From Betaproteobacteria bacterium TMED22 (GTDB lineage: Bacteria > Pseudomonadota > Gammaproteobacteria > Burkholderiales > Eutrophovitaceae), in the NCBI GenBank assembly GCA_002167745.1, contig NHCB01000013.1:129526-193525 (forward strand): DNA of 64,000 bases, written 5' to 3'. The notes under the pieces were generated by a model, which was not told the DNA's origin, searched no databases, and saw only the letters and a program-made list of their open reading frames with translations. Below are positions 56,985 to 63,724 of the stretch, in pieces; position 1 is the first letter of the stretch, and each line of letters opens with the position of its first letter. A program made the position numbers and the translations under genes.

Positions 56985-57533
56985 TTAAGGCTCAACTGCA
57001 TAAACGTCGTACCTTACATATAAGGGTTTATTCGTATCATTAGCCGGTTGAACTTCGACCATTTTCCCTACAAAAACAGTACTATTCATCCATCCATATC
57101 GTTCCGAGTCAGTTCGGACCAAAGGATTCGTGATGAAGCGAGCGTCCTCAGGCGTGATCAACTCCCCGGCTTGCCACTTTGACAGTCCTGTCTCATTTAG
57201 CAGCATCTTCCCTGAGTAAGTGTAAAAAAGGAGCGATTGGTCCTCCATTTTTATAGTTATTCGAACATCCAATTTGATAACCCCATCCGGGTACATCGTA
57301 GCCCACTCGCCGGCTGGCGGAAGGATCTCGCCCTTCTCACCGTTTGCCATTTCAACAGTCCCCGATGGCACATTAAAGATAAAACGGTCGCCTATGACGT
57401 ACGGTTGGTCCAAGTCGGCAGTTAAACTCATCACGTACTTCATTGCAGGGGGAGAGAGTTCCTGAGCGCTAGCGCTAGAAGTAAATGTGAAAAGCATTAT
57501 AAGAAAACCGTAAAGTGATGTTAATCGCAACAT
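56985..57533 (-). CDS. Secreted protein of unknown function
   Basis: From the ATG at 57533, with AGGAGG 5 bases upstream, the product is 182 residues; the longer track start has no ribosome binding site. An N-terminal signal peptide (LTSLYGFLIMLFTFTSSASAQ) is followed by a mature domain rich in beta-strand patterns ('YVIGDRFIFNVPSGTVEMANGEKG', 'VIKLDVRITIKMEDQSLLFYTYSGKMLLNETG'). I do not recognise the family. It ends at a clear terminator and appears monocistronic. Likely periplasmic. Confidence 0.75.
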   Translation of the reverse strand: MLRLTSLYGFLIMLFTFTSSASAQELSPPAMKYVMSLTADLDQPYVIGDRFIFNVPSGTVEMANGEKGEILPPAGEWATMYPDGVIKLDVRITIKMEDQSLLFYTYSGKMLLNETGLSKWQAGELITPEDARFITNPLVRTDSERYGWMNSTVFVGKMVEVQPANDTNKPLYVRYDVYAVEP

Positions 57534-57783
57534 AATTCCTCCTATTAAATATAATAATTTTCCTGGCTCCGGCACGTAATATAACACGGCCTGTTTTAAG
57601 GTTAAAACTCCACCTTTCGATGGAAAGACGCGAACTTTGACAAAATTCGCGTGTCAAGAAGGCTTATACGTTTGGGTAAAGTAATAAATAATAATGTCAT
57701 TAGCGTGTGGACTAAAAGTACTGTGAAAGATCGGAGTATGCGGAACAGAAACTAACTTTATAAATGCCAATTACGTTTAATTT

Positions 57784-58053
57784 ATGTCGCGAGAAAATAG
57801 AGACTTAGTCCTCAAGCGCTTTTCATCGAAGCTTAACGCGGCGATACTTGATCGTTACGGCTCCAAATTTAACGGTACCGATTTTGCGAATCAATACAAT
57901 TTGCGGGCGAGTGGGACGACGACTATTACCCGCCAAACGGCATTCAGATGGGCTTCAGGAAAAGGCTTTCCAGATCCCGGGCGACTCGTCGTTTTAGTGG
58001 AATGGCTTGACCTGGACCTCAGGGCTATATTTCAGCTCACCGAAGGCATCTAA
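57784..58053 (+). CDS. Small helix-turn-helix DNA-binding protein (XRE-like)
   Basis: An 89-residue protein. The segment 'GTDFANQYNLRASGTTTITRQTAFRWASGKGFPDPGRLVVLVEWLDLDL' resembles an XRE helix-turn-helix: a helix ending at the 'NQYN' turn, a recognition helix 'TRQTAFRWASGKGFP' and the following 'P-x2-x-R-L-x-x-L' helix. No sensor domain is present. No clear ribosome binding site precedes the ATG. It stands alone between long intergenic stretches (197 and 292 bases), so its target cannot be inferred. Confidence 0.75.
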   Translation: MSRENRDLVLKRFSSKLNAAILDRYGSKFNGTDFANQYNLRASGTTTITRQTAFRWASGKGFPDPGRLVVLVEWLDLDLRAIFQLTEGI

Positions 58054-58345
58054 CGCCGCTCTTGAAATCTTGGGAATTTAAATCGTAACATCGGTACGGT
58101 CCAGATATCATCCGTCCCCCTTGAATCGTAATGACTGAGATTACCTCGTTACAAAGATCGCGTTAATACTTAGCCGCCTAAATAATAAAAAAGAGCTATT
58201 AATACGTTTGTCGCTCGCTTATCATAGAGATAAGATGGCTTCTATTCGCACCAACGAATTCAAATCAACAAACGATTTAGTTTGTAAATTTATGCTCTAA
58301 TACGAAACTAATTAATTAAAGACTCTGAGGTTAAGAAGGTTAATT

Positions 58346-58924
58346 ATGTTGAGCACTAGACTAATTAGTTTGATTTTTATAATCGGATTTTTAACGATTA
58401 CATCAACAGCGTACCCACAGGCAAAAACTGCGCAAGAGTTAGTTGGCGCATGCGCAAGGTGCCACGGCACTGATGGCAATTCAAGCTCCGGACAATATCC
58501 CAGCTTAGCACGCCAAAATGAGGAGTACCTCATCAAGCAATTGCACGACTTTAAATCAGGAGCACGATCTAATGGACAAATGTCACCTCTGGTCGGCGTT
58601 TTAAACGATGAGGACATTATCACTCTCGCGAAATTTTATTATGGAGAGCACATCGTCAGACAACGGGGTATAGATGAAGATCTAGCTAAGGCAGGAAAGG
58701 ATATCGCCAAAACTCGCGGTTGCGCTGCATGTCACCAAGCAAACTATCGTGGCGCAGGCCCTATACCTCGACTATCCCGCCAAAAACGGGTATACCTAGC
58801 AAAAACAATGAAAGATTTTAGAAATGGAAAACGAACAAATGACAATGGACTAAAAAATGAGGTAATGAAAGTGCTATCCGATGAGGAGGTTAAAGCCCTG
58901 TCCCACTTCCTGGCTGGCATGTAA
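58346..58924 (+). CDS. Diheme cytochrome c4-like protein
   Basis: A 192-residue periplasmic protein with a signal peptide (LISLIFIIGFLTITSTAYPQA) and two class I cytochrome c domains: Cys36/Cys39/His40 (CARCHG) and Cys126/Cys129/His130 (CAACHQ). Each domain has the c4-type 'YPSLARQNEEYLIKQLHDFKSGAR' / 'IPRLSRQKRVYLAKTMKDFRNGKR' segment, with Met ligands in 'GQMSPLV' and 'NEVMKVL'. Cytochrome c4 carries electrons to terminal oxidases or other acceptors. AGAAGG lies 7 bases before the ATG. Heme attachment requires the ccm system encoded nearby. Confidence 0.92.
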   Translation: MLSTRLISLIFIIGFLTITSTAYPQAKTAQELVGACARCHGTDGNSSSGQYPSLARQNEEYLIKQLHDFKSGARSNGQMSPLVGVLNDEDIITLAKFYYGEHIVRQRGIDEDLAKAGKDIAKTRGCAACHQANYRGAGPIPRLSRQKRVYLAKTMKDFRNGKRTNDNGLKNEVMKVLSDEEVKALSHFLAGM

Positions 58925-58961
58925 ACGCGATGAATGAATAATTCTTGAAGGAGGCTCAAGT

Positions 58962-59780
58962 ATGACAAAACTAAACTCAGACGAGCTTAAACAATATGCG
59001 GATGATGGATATGTGTTTCCAGATTTTAAACTCTCGGAAGACCTGCTAACTCGGCTTCAATCAGGCATCGATTCCGCGATCAATCGACTCGGAGACCAAT
59101 TTAAACCTGAAGATATTCCGAACCCTCACTTTCTCGATTTTTCTTCCGAGGGTGTTGATAATCCATTTTTAGAGGTCGCATCGCACCCCGATATTCTTGA
59201 TATGGTTGAGCAGGTCATCGGACCGAATATCATTTTATGGATAGCTCGAGTTTTTTGTAAGCCCAGCGTAACGGGTAGAGAAGTTCCTTGGCACCAGGAC
59301 GGTGAATATTGGCCAATGCGTCCACTTGAAACCTGCACAGTTTGGATAGCATTAGACGAAGTCACCACAGAAAATGGATGTATGCGATTTATTCCTGCCT
59401 CACATCAGTCTGGCCTATACAAACATCATATGTCAGACCGAAAAGATCTCGTGCTCAATTTAGAATTAGATGAAGATCAATTTGATGAATCCAACGCAGT
59501 TAATGTTGAATTACAGCCGGGGGCAATATCCATGCACCACGTCAAAATTATTCATGGGTCGCATGCAAATCAGTCACCTAAAAGACGAGCGGCCCTAGTG
59601 CTGCGCTACATGCCAGCGTCCTCTCACTATGACCGCTCACTTGTAAATCATGATCGCTTTAAGAGTCCATTTAACCTGACTGAGCAACCCTTGATACTCA
59701 TGCGCGGAACGGATGTATCAGGAGAAAATGATTTGATCTCAAATCATGATTACTGGAAAAAACGATATTCAGAAGTGTAA
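58962..59780 (+). CDS. Phytanoyl-CoA dioxygenase (PhyH) family protein
   Basis: A 272-residue Fe(II)/2-oxoglutarate-dependent oxygenase. Iron ligands are His111 and Asp113 in 'VPWHQDGEYWPM' and His198 in 'KIIHGSHANQSP'; the 2-oxoglutarate-binding Arg is likely in 'KRRAALVLRYMP'. The N-terminal 'QYADDGYVFPDFKLSEDLL' is a common PhyH opening. GGAGG is 8 bases before the ATG. The substrate of marine PhyH proteins ranges from lipids to small metabolites, so it cannot be named. It lies 37 bases after cytochrome c4 and may be co-transcribed. Confidence 0.9.
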   Translation: MTKLNSDELKQYADDGYVFPDFKLSEDLLTRLQSGIDSAINRLGDQFKPEDIPNPHFLDFSSEGVDNPFLEVASHPDILDMVEQVIGPNIILWIARVFCKPSVTGREVPWHQDGEYWPMRPLETCTVWIALDEVTTENGCMRFIPASHQSGLYKHHMSDRKDLVLNLELDEDQFDESNAVNVELQPGAISMHHVKIIHGSHANQSPKRRAALVLRYMPASSHYDRSLVNHDRFKSPFNLTEQPLILMRGTDVSGENDLISNHDYWKKRYSEV

Positions 59781-59870
59781 TGTAGACATCACAAATTTGT
59801 ATTATCGACTCGCTTTCTTTCCATGAATATGACCTAAAAATAATGCAAACCACCGAGCTCGAGAACTATC

Positions 59871-60554
59871 ATGTCAGTAATTGTAGGTATTGATGGCTGT
59901 AAGTCTGGCTGGTTCGTCATTTGGGAGGAGTCTGATAATACCTTGCGATCCTGCGTAATTCCGCAGTTAAAAATGCTGCGCGATATGATTAGCTTCCGTC
60001 ACTTAACAATTGGCATTGATATACCTGTGGTTTTATCCGATGAGATTCCAAGGGCAGCAGATCAACTAGCAAGGAAGCAACTTGGGAAAAAATCCTCGAC
60101 AATTTTCACTGCGCCAACACCCGGCATATTAAAACAAACAAACTACGAGCAAGCTTGCCATGTTTCCAAGAACCAATTCGGCAAATCCATCTCCATTCAA
60201 TCATGGAACCTATTTCCTAAAATCAGGGACGCGCAAACTCTCGCGGATGAGGAACAAATAGATATTTTTGAAATTCATCCTGAGTTGAGTTTCCGTGCGT
60301 TGAATCGGGGCAACGTGATTTTAGAAAGTAAAAAAATAGCAAAAGGATTCTTACTCAGAAGCCAGTTACTTGAGCGTGCTTTTCCTAATTTTGAGTTTGA
60401 GGCAATCCGAGCTCAATATTTGAAAAAAGATGTCGCCAACGACGACATCTTAGATGCATTAGTTGTGTTATGGAGTGTAAAAAGAGTAATAGCTAAGGAG
60501 GCTATTTTCCTTCCAGACAATCCAATCAAACCTAATATGAGCATCGCTTATTGA
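59871..60554 (+). CDS. DUF429 family protein (predicted RNase H-fold nuclease)
   Basis: A 227-residue protein with 'VIVGIDGCKSGWFVIWEE' (G-x-D-G-C-x-x-G-W) at the start, 'IGIDIPVVLSD', 'FEIHPELSFRAL' and a C-terminal 'NDDILDALVVLWSVKR'. These are the DUF429 landmarks, and the acidic residues resemble an RNase H-like active site. Function is unproven for the family. It follows the PhyH gene by 90 bases and converges on the gene at 60562. Confidence 0.88.
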   Translation: MSVIVGIDGCKSGWFVIWEESDNTLRSCVIPQLKMLRDMISFRHLTIGIDIPVVLSDEIPRAADQLARKQLGKKSSTIFTAPTPGILKQTNYEQACHVSKNQFGKSISIQSWNLFPKIRDAQTLADEEQIDIFEIHPELSFRALNRGNVILESKKIAKGFLLRSQLLERAFPNFEFEAIRAQYLKKDVANDDILDALVVLWSVKRVIAKEAIFLPDNPIKPNMSIAY

Positions 60555-60561
60555 GCGCAAC

Positions 60562-61401
60562 TTACATAAAAATTCTCATGCCAAACTCAATATTCCACTT
60601 AAAAGAGAAGGGGGTACTGTCGCCCCACAAAGTCGTTCCCGGCCTAACATAGTACATCGTCTTACCCTCAACAAAACGTCCATACTCTAAATCAAAAGTA
60701 CCGGTTGATTGATCATTTCTCTCGTGATCCCATATAAACGCTGGATCCGCTAACAAATAATAACCGTCGGTGAGTATTCGTACCGTGGTTCCTTTAATCG
60801 TCGTATTGTTTGAGTCTGCACGAGCTGAATCTCCACCGGCCGTATCCACATACTGTACAGATGGGAAAGTAACAATTTTTGCCTCTGGAAATCTCATAAA
60901 TCCTGTCACAACAGGCGAGAATGTATATTTTCCTCCCCCGAGCGCGGTATCAGTTGCCGTATCCCACTTGTTCTCCATTCCAAAGAAGAGTCTTGTACCA
61001 GCGTTTGTATTTATCGCCAAATAGGAGATTCGCGTTGTTATATCACCAAGACCAATGTTTGATCCGCCAGCTAGCGCAGTATTCCTTTTAAACGGGGCCG
61101 ACATTCGCAGATACCATTGGTTTGTCAAAGGTAACTCATATAAACCCTCGCCTACCAAGCTACTGGTATCGTTTTCAAGCTTCCTATACTCAGATCTGAG
61201 AAACAGTTTCTTCTTAGTAGGATCTAATCCACCACCCTTTGATGGCTTAGCTGCCACACTATCTTCGGCCGCAAATGATCGCTCAACGTAAACGAAAAAA
61301 AATACGCTTATAAGAAAAAAAGAGATCATAACCATCCTGACCAAATGGCTGGACATTGTGACACTCGTGACGCCGGCGTTAGTGCTCATCCCTTTAATCA
61401 T
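60562..61401 (-). CDS. Predicted outer membrane beta-barrel protein of unknown function
   Basis: A 279-residue protein with a long basic N-terminus, a hydrophobic export signal (MVMISFFLISVFFFVYVERSFAA) and then alternating strands rich in aromatic residues, ending in Phe/Met ('IEFGMRIFM'), a pattern of outer-membrane barrels. Strand-like pieces such as 'GLYELPLTNQWYLRMSAPFKR' and 'GDITTRISYLAINTNAGTRLFFGMENKWDTATDT' recall the phenol-degradation MetA/transporter-like barrels. A GGGGGGTG sequence precedes the chosen ATG. The role is unknown. Confidence 0.65.
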   Translation of the reverse strand: MIKGMSTNAGVTSVTMSSHLVRMVMISFFLISVFFFVYVERSFAAEDSVAAKPSKGGGLDPTKKKLFLRSEYRKLENDTSSLVGEGLYELPLTNQWYLRMSAPFKRNTALAGGSNIGLGDITTRISYLAINTNAGTRLFFGMENKWDTATDTALGGGKYTFSPVVTGFMRFPEAKIVTFPSVQYVDTAGGDSARADSNNTTIKGTTVRILTDGYYLLADPAFIWDHERNDQSTGTFDLEYGRFVEGKTMYYVRPGTTLWGDSTPFSFKWNIEFGMRIFM

Positions 61402-61468
61402 GATACTTCACCCCCCTGATCCATAAAGTCGTGAGCGCGATATGTTAACGCAAATTCATTTTTAATAT

Positions 61469-61861
61469 CTAAAGTGCACACACTCCATTCATAACATTAA
61501 CTAATCCTTGATCTTTGGCAACAGGAATTATCTCAGCCGTAATCACATCGGTTACATATGCCTCTCCAGACCCGAATGAGCTTTCAAACAATATTTCCTG
61601 ATGAATTCTGTATGTTTTTTTATCACAATCCATCTGCACGTGACTCTTCTTGGAGAACACCCCCATAACCGAAGTCGAAAAATCAACCATGATCCAGACA
61701 TACACTCCTTGTGCGTTCGACTCTATCGAATCCAGATCATAGTAAACTTTATTTGCTTCCGTATCGGATGAAACTCTTTCCCAATCCTCGCTGTAGCACG
61801 GCGCCGCCACTAGCATAGATAGCGCTACAGTAACGGTAAAAATTGGTTTTAGAGATGACAT
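61469..61861 (-). CDS. Surface-adhesin E-like secreted protein
   Basis: A 130-residue protein with a signal peptide (FTVTVALSMLVAAPCYSE) and a short beta-rich domain starting 'WERVSSDTEANKVYYDLDSIE', a pattern shared with the surface-adhesin protein E family (PF16747). Two Cys in the mature part (MDCDKK, NGVCAL) may pair. Adhesion has been studied only for the Haemophilus namesake; here the function is unknown. It stands alone on the minus strand with short gaps on both sides. Confidence 0.75.
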   Translation of the reverse strand: MSSLKPIFTVTVALSMLVAAPCYSEDWERVSSDTEANKVYYDLDSIESNAQGVYVWIMVDFSTSVMGVFSKKSHVQMDCDKKTYRIHQEILFESSFGSGEAYVTDVITAEIIPVAKDQGLVNVMNGVCAL

Positions 61862-61896
61862 CTTTTATAGGAGCAACAGATCAGATTACTATGAAG

Positions 61897-62559
61897 CTAG
61901 GCCTCCGGGTCTCCAACTGCTACTTTGCCGAACCACTCCTCCACAGTGATTTGTCCGCCCTCCTCGTCTGCACGACCTTGGTCTTCCGCTGGCAGAGCGT
62001 CTTGTACGATATCGATGCGTTTCCAGCCTGCTAAAGGGGTCTCTACATTTTCGCGAGGCACATAACGGGACGCAGAGACCTTTTCCATACGATGCACATA
62101 TCGAGGGCAATTTGGAAATACATGAGTAACCGACACCCGCACGATAAGTTGAGCCTCTTTAAACTCGTTTAATAATGGATCATCACTTGCTACAGAAGCA
62201 GCACCCTGCACTCTAAGCCGAATCGGTTTTTCGAAATCCATGAATAAGAGACCTACTTTACCGCTTGCACTGATGTTTCCAGCAGAGTAGAACATACCAT
62301 TACCGTTATAAATCGGAAACGCAATCGTGCTCTTGTCGATGATTTTTACAAAGCCGGAATCGCCCCCCTTGTAGGAGACAGTTGGAAAACCATCAGCGTC
62401 TACGGTCGACAACCAAAACATATCTCGGCTACCGACAAAAGCTACGTCCTGATCACTTAATTCGGACGCAATAAATCCGCCCTCAAGCAAGTCAGCCATC
62501 CGGCGTGTATCAAACTGATCTTGAAATAAGCGATGACTCTCTTTGTATATGTTACTCAT
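61897..62559 (-). CDS. Pyridoxamine 5'-phosphate oxidase family (FMN-binding split barrel) protein
   Basis: A 220-residue protein of the split-barrel flavin-binding fold: 'DMFWLSTVDADGFPTVSYKGGDSGFVKII', 'IAFPIYNGNGMFYSAGNISASGKVGLLFMDF' and 'VRVSVTHVFPNCPRYVHRM' are typical. It is not the biosynthetic PdxH but the related group of flavin- or heme-binding reductases. A GGAGGAAC site stands just before the ATG. The nearest same-strand gene upstream is the hotdog thioesterase, 36 bases away, so they may form an operon. Confidence 0.87.
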   Translation of the reverse strand: MSNIYKESHRLFQDQFDTRRMADLLEGGFIASELSDQDVAFVGSRDMFWLSTVDADGFPTVSYKGGDSGFVKIIDKSTIAFPIYNGNGMFYSAGNISASGKVGLLFMDFEKPIRLRVQGAASVASDDPLLNEFKEAQLIVRVSVTHVFPNCPRYVHRMEKVSASRYVPRENVETPLAGWKRIDIVQDALPAEDQGRADEEGGQITVEEWFGKVAVGDPEA

Positions 62560-62595
62560 CGTTCCTCCTGTTTAAGATTTATTCTATTGATTGAG

Positions 62596-63021
62596 TTAGT
62601 CGTTCCAATCGCTCTCCGGTAAAACACACAATATAGTGTCACCATTTGCCACTAATTTCTTTTCACTACCGTTCAAAGAATACAAATCGCACCTTGTGAA
62701 AATTTGCAGCCTTCCCCGCTTAATGACCTGCGCCTCGGCTACAAATGAATCACCGACAGCTGGCCTCAAGAAATTTACCGAAAAATTCGAAGCAAGAAAC
62801 TTTGATGTCGTTACCGTCAGACCAGAAAATCCACATGCGGTATCAATCATAGTGCCAATAATTCCCGCATGGAGATGACCTGAGTATTGCCCAAATTCTT
62901 CGCGCCATTTTATTTTTAATGACACTGAACCGGCAGCCACCTCTACAACCTCTATACCTAACCAACGGTTAAATGACGATCGTTCGTTAATACTGTTAAC
63001 TAATGCAGCGCTGACATCCAT
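62596..63021 (-). CDS. PaaI-like hotdog-fold thioesterase
   Basis: A 141-residue hotdog protein. 'NRWLGIEVVEVAAGSVSLKI' and 'HLHAGIIGTMIDTACGFSGLT' (H-x-G-x2-x-T-x-x-D, with the catalytic Asp) mark the PaaI/4HBT family of acyl-CoA thioesterases. The start codon is the last unit of a five-fold AGGTATG tandem repeat (63019-63053 on the plus-strand coordinates), so the AGGT before it is both repeat and possible Shine-Dalgarno; the start three codons in is unlikely because it is out of frame. Substrate unknown. Confidence 0.85.
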   Translation of the reverse strand: MDVSAALVNSINERSSFNRWLGIEVVEVAAGSVSLKIKWREEFGQYSGHLHAGIIGTMIDTACGFSGLTVTTSKFLASNFSVNFLRPAVGDSFVAEAQVIKRGRLQIFTRCDLYSLNGSEKKLVANGDTILCVLPESDWND

Positions 63022-63053
63022 ACCTCATACCTCATACCTCATACCTCATACCT
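63019..63053 (-). repeat. Heptanucleotide tandem repeat (AGGTATG)x5 at the thioesterase start
   Basis: The plus strand reads CATACCT five times in a row without error. On the coding strand this is AGGTATG repeated, so each unit has a Shine-Dalgarno-like AGGT and an ATG. Because 7 is not a multiple of 3, successive ATGs fall in different frames; only the last ATG opens the 141-residue thioesterase frame. The in-frame ATG three units upstream meets TGA after five codons. Copy number could change by slippage. Confidence 0.95.
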
Positions 63054-63352
63054 ATTAGAATAATCTATAGCCCAAGAGAACTAGGCTTGAAACTATAACG
63101 TAGACAACTTTATTTAAAAAACTTTTTGGGATCCTGAATTTAATACCGTCGATTTTTTCATGTTTTTGCCTTTAGCGGGAGTAACCAATAAATACTCTAG
63201 ACACTTCGTAAAAGCAGAGGATAGCGAAAGGGAGTCGAGTTGATGCTCTTATTATGATTAAAAAAACAGTGAATTGGATCCAAATAAATATTTATAAAAC
63301 AATAGCTTATGAAATAATTGAAAATTCACTAGGTAAATATACTTATAGCCTA
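63054..63352. other. AT-rich intergenic stretch, nothing recognised
   Basis: Between the heptanucleotide repeat and the promoter at 63353 I see AT-rich sequence with no convincing gene, hairpin terminator or known RNA. A 41-codon ORF on the plus strand (63254-63379) is AT-driven, lacks a ribosome binding site and overlaps the promoter, so I do not call it. Confidence 0.6.
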
Positions 63353-63380
63353 TTGACATGCATTTCCCACCGGATATAAC
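63353..63380 (+). promoter_or_regulatory. Strong sigma70-like promoter of the glutamine riboswitch-peptide unit
   Basis: A perfect -35 TTGACA (63353-63358), a 16-base spacer and TATAAC (63375-63380) are seen on the plus strand. A transcription start near 63387 would put the first aptamer at the very 5' end of the RNA. The promoter quality suggests high basal transcription, with control left to the leader RNA. Confidence 0.85.
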
Positions 63381-63389
63381 ATCCGCTCA

Positions 63390-63434
63390 CGTTCATCCAT
63401 TAGGACGGAAGTAGACTACTCAGTCGAAGGAACG
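63390..63434 (+). ncRNA. Glutamine-I riboswitch (glnA RNA) aptamer, copy 1
   Basis: P1 is CGTTC (63390-63394) with GAACG (63430-63434). P2 is TCC-ATTA-GGA (63396-63405). The conserved joint CGGAAGTA (63406-63413) follows, then P3 GACT-ACTC-AGTC (63414-63425), then GAAG and the P1 closing strand. This matches what I recall of the glnA/Downstream-peptide consensus (CGUUCA-P2-ACGGAAGUA-P3-GAAGGAACGC, Rfam RF01739 type). This aptamer class binds L-glutamine and is known mainly from cyanobacteria and marine metagenomes. P3 here starts with G-A rather than the more common G-G. Confidence 0.9.
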
Positions 63435-63443
63435 CATTATCGT

Positions 63444-63491
63444 CGTTCATCTCGTAAGAGACGGAAGTAGGTAATGGTTACCGAAGGAACG
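63444..63491 (+). ncRNA. Glutamine-I riboswitch (glnA RNA) aptamer, copy 2
   Basis: P1 is CGTTC (63444-63448) with GAACG (63487-63491), identical to copy 1. P2 is TCTC-GTAA-GAGA (63450-63461), the conserved joint CGGAAGTA (63462-63469), and P3 GGTAA-TGG-TTACC (63470-63482), then GAAG. P2 and P3 differ from copy 1 in sequence but still pair, which is compensatory evidence for the fold. The P1 end lies 14 bases before the Shine-Dalgarno region of the downstream 35-codon ORF. The sequence CACCT (63492-63496) just after P1 could pair with GGGTG (63511-63515), masking part of the ribosome site, a possible expression platform. Confidence 0.92.
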
Positions 63492-63505
63492 CACCTAACT
63501 TTAAA

Positions 63506-63513
63506 AAGGAGGG
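63506..63513 (+). promoter_or_regulatory. Ribosome binding site of the riboswitch-controlled peptide
   Basis: AAGGAGGG is an almost perfect Shine-Dalgarno sequence, 4-5 bases before the ATG at 63518 and 10-11 bases before a second in-frame ATG at 63524. Its last three bases with the following TG can pair with CACCT next to aptamer 2, so it may be the switched element. Confidence 0.85.
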
Positions 63514-63517
63514 TGTT

Positions 63518-63625
63518 ATGAATATGTGGACACAATACTGTAGACGCCAAGCACGCGCTGAGCATTACAAAGCTCAGATGGTGAGAGCAATGTTGTTGCG
63601 CGCGTTAAAAACGTACGACAGTTAA
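63518..63625 (+). CDS. 35-residue arginine-rich peptide under tandem glutamine riboswitch control
   Basis: A 35-codon ORF, too short for the ORF track, read ATG (63518) to TAA (63625). The peptide is MNMWTQYCRRQARAEHYKAQ then MVRAMLLRALKTYDS. It has five Arg, two Lys and only two acidic residues and looks like one amphipathic helix. A strong ribosome site precedes it and a terminator follows 37 bases later, so it is the only product of the transcript. In cyanobacteria, glutamine riboswitches precede small basic proteins such as glutamine synthetase inactivating factor IF17 and unnamed downstream peptides. The shared traits (size, basic charge, Arg in a helix, an 'MLxRA'-like segment) suggest but do not prove a similar role; no family assignment is made. 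Confidence 0.85.
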   Translation: MNMWTQYCRRQARAEHYKAQMVRAMLLRALKTYDS

Positions 63626-63662
63626 AGTAATTACTAAACACAAATTCAGTAGTCAGCAAGCT

Positions 63663-63696
63663 AGGCAAAGCCAGCATATCGGCTTTGCCTTTTTTT
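63663..63696 (+). terminator. Rho-independent terminator of the riboswitch-peptide transcript
   Basis: A perfect 10-base stem AGGCAAAGCC / GGCTTTGCCT (63663-63672 and 63681-63690) with an 8-base loop, followed by a run of seven T. It closes a transcript of about 310 nt beginning near 63387, compact enough to behave like a small mRNA or sRNA. Confidence 0.95.
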
Positions 63697-63724
63697 GTGC
63701 CCCGAAAAAATTTAATCTTCCGCA

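Noticed and set aside
63019-63053. CATACCT repeat as a coding phase-variation switch
   Set aside because: The repeat lies before and at the start codon, not inside the frame, so a change of unit number would not frameshift the thioesterase; only an effect on initiation remains plausible.
63254-63379. 41-codon plus-strand ORF (MIKKTVNWIQINIYKTIAYE...)
   Set aside because: No ribosome binding site, composition simply reflects AT-rich DNA, and it runs through the -35 and -10 boxes of the riboswitch promoter.
63390-63493. GGA-rich leader read as a CsrA/RsmA-titrating sRNA or as tandem mini-ykkC (guanidine-II) hairpins
   Set aside because: The GGAs sit in the conserved joint segments of a three-helix fold with paired P1, P2 and P3 in both copies, and the hairpin loops are not ACGR. 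The glutamine riboswitch explains every conserved position better.
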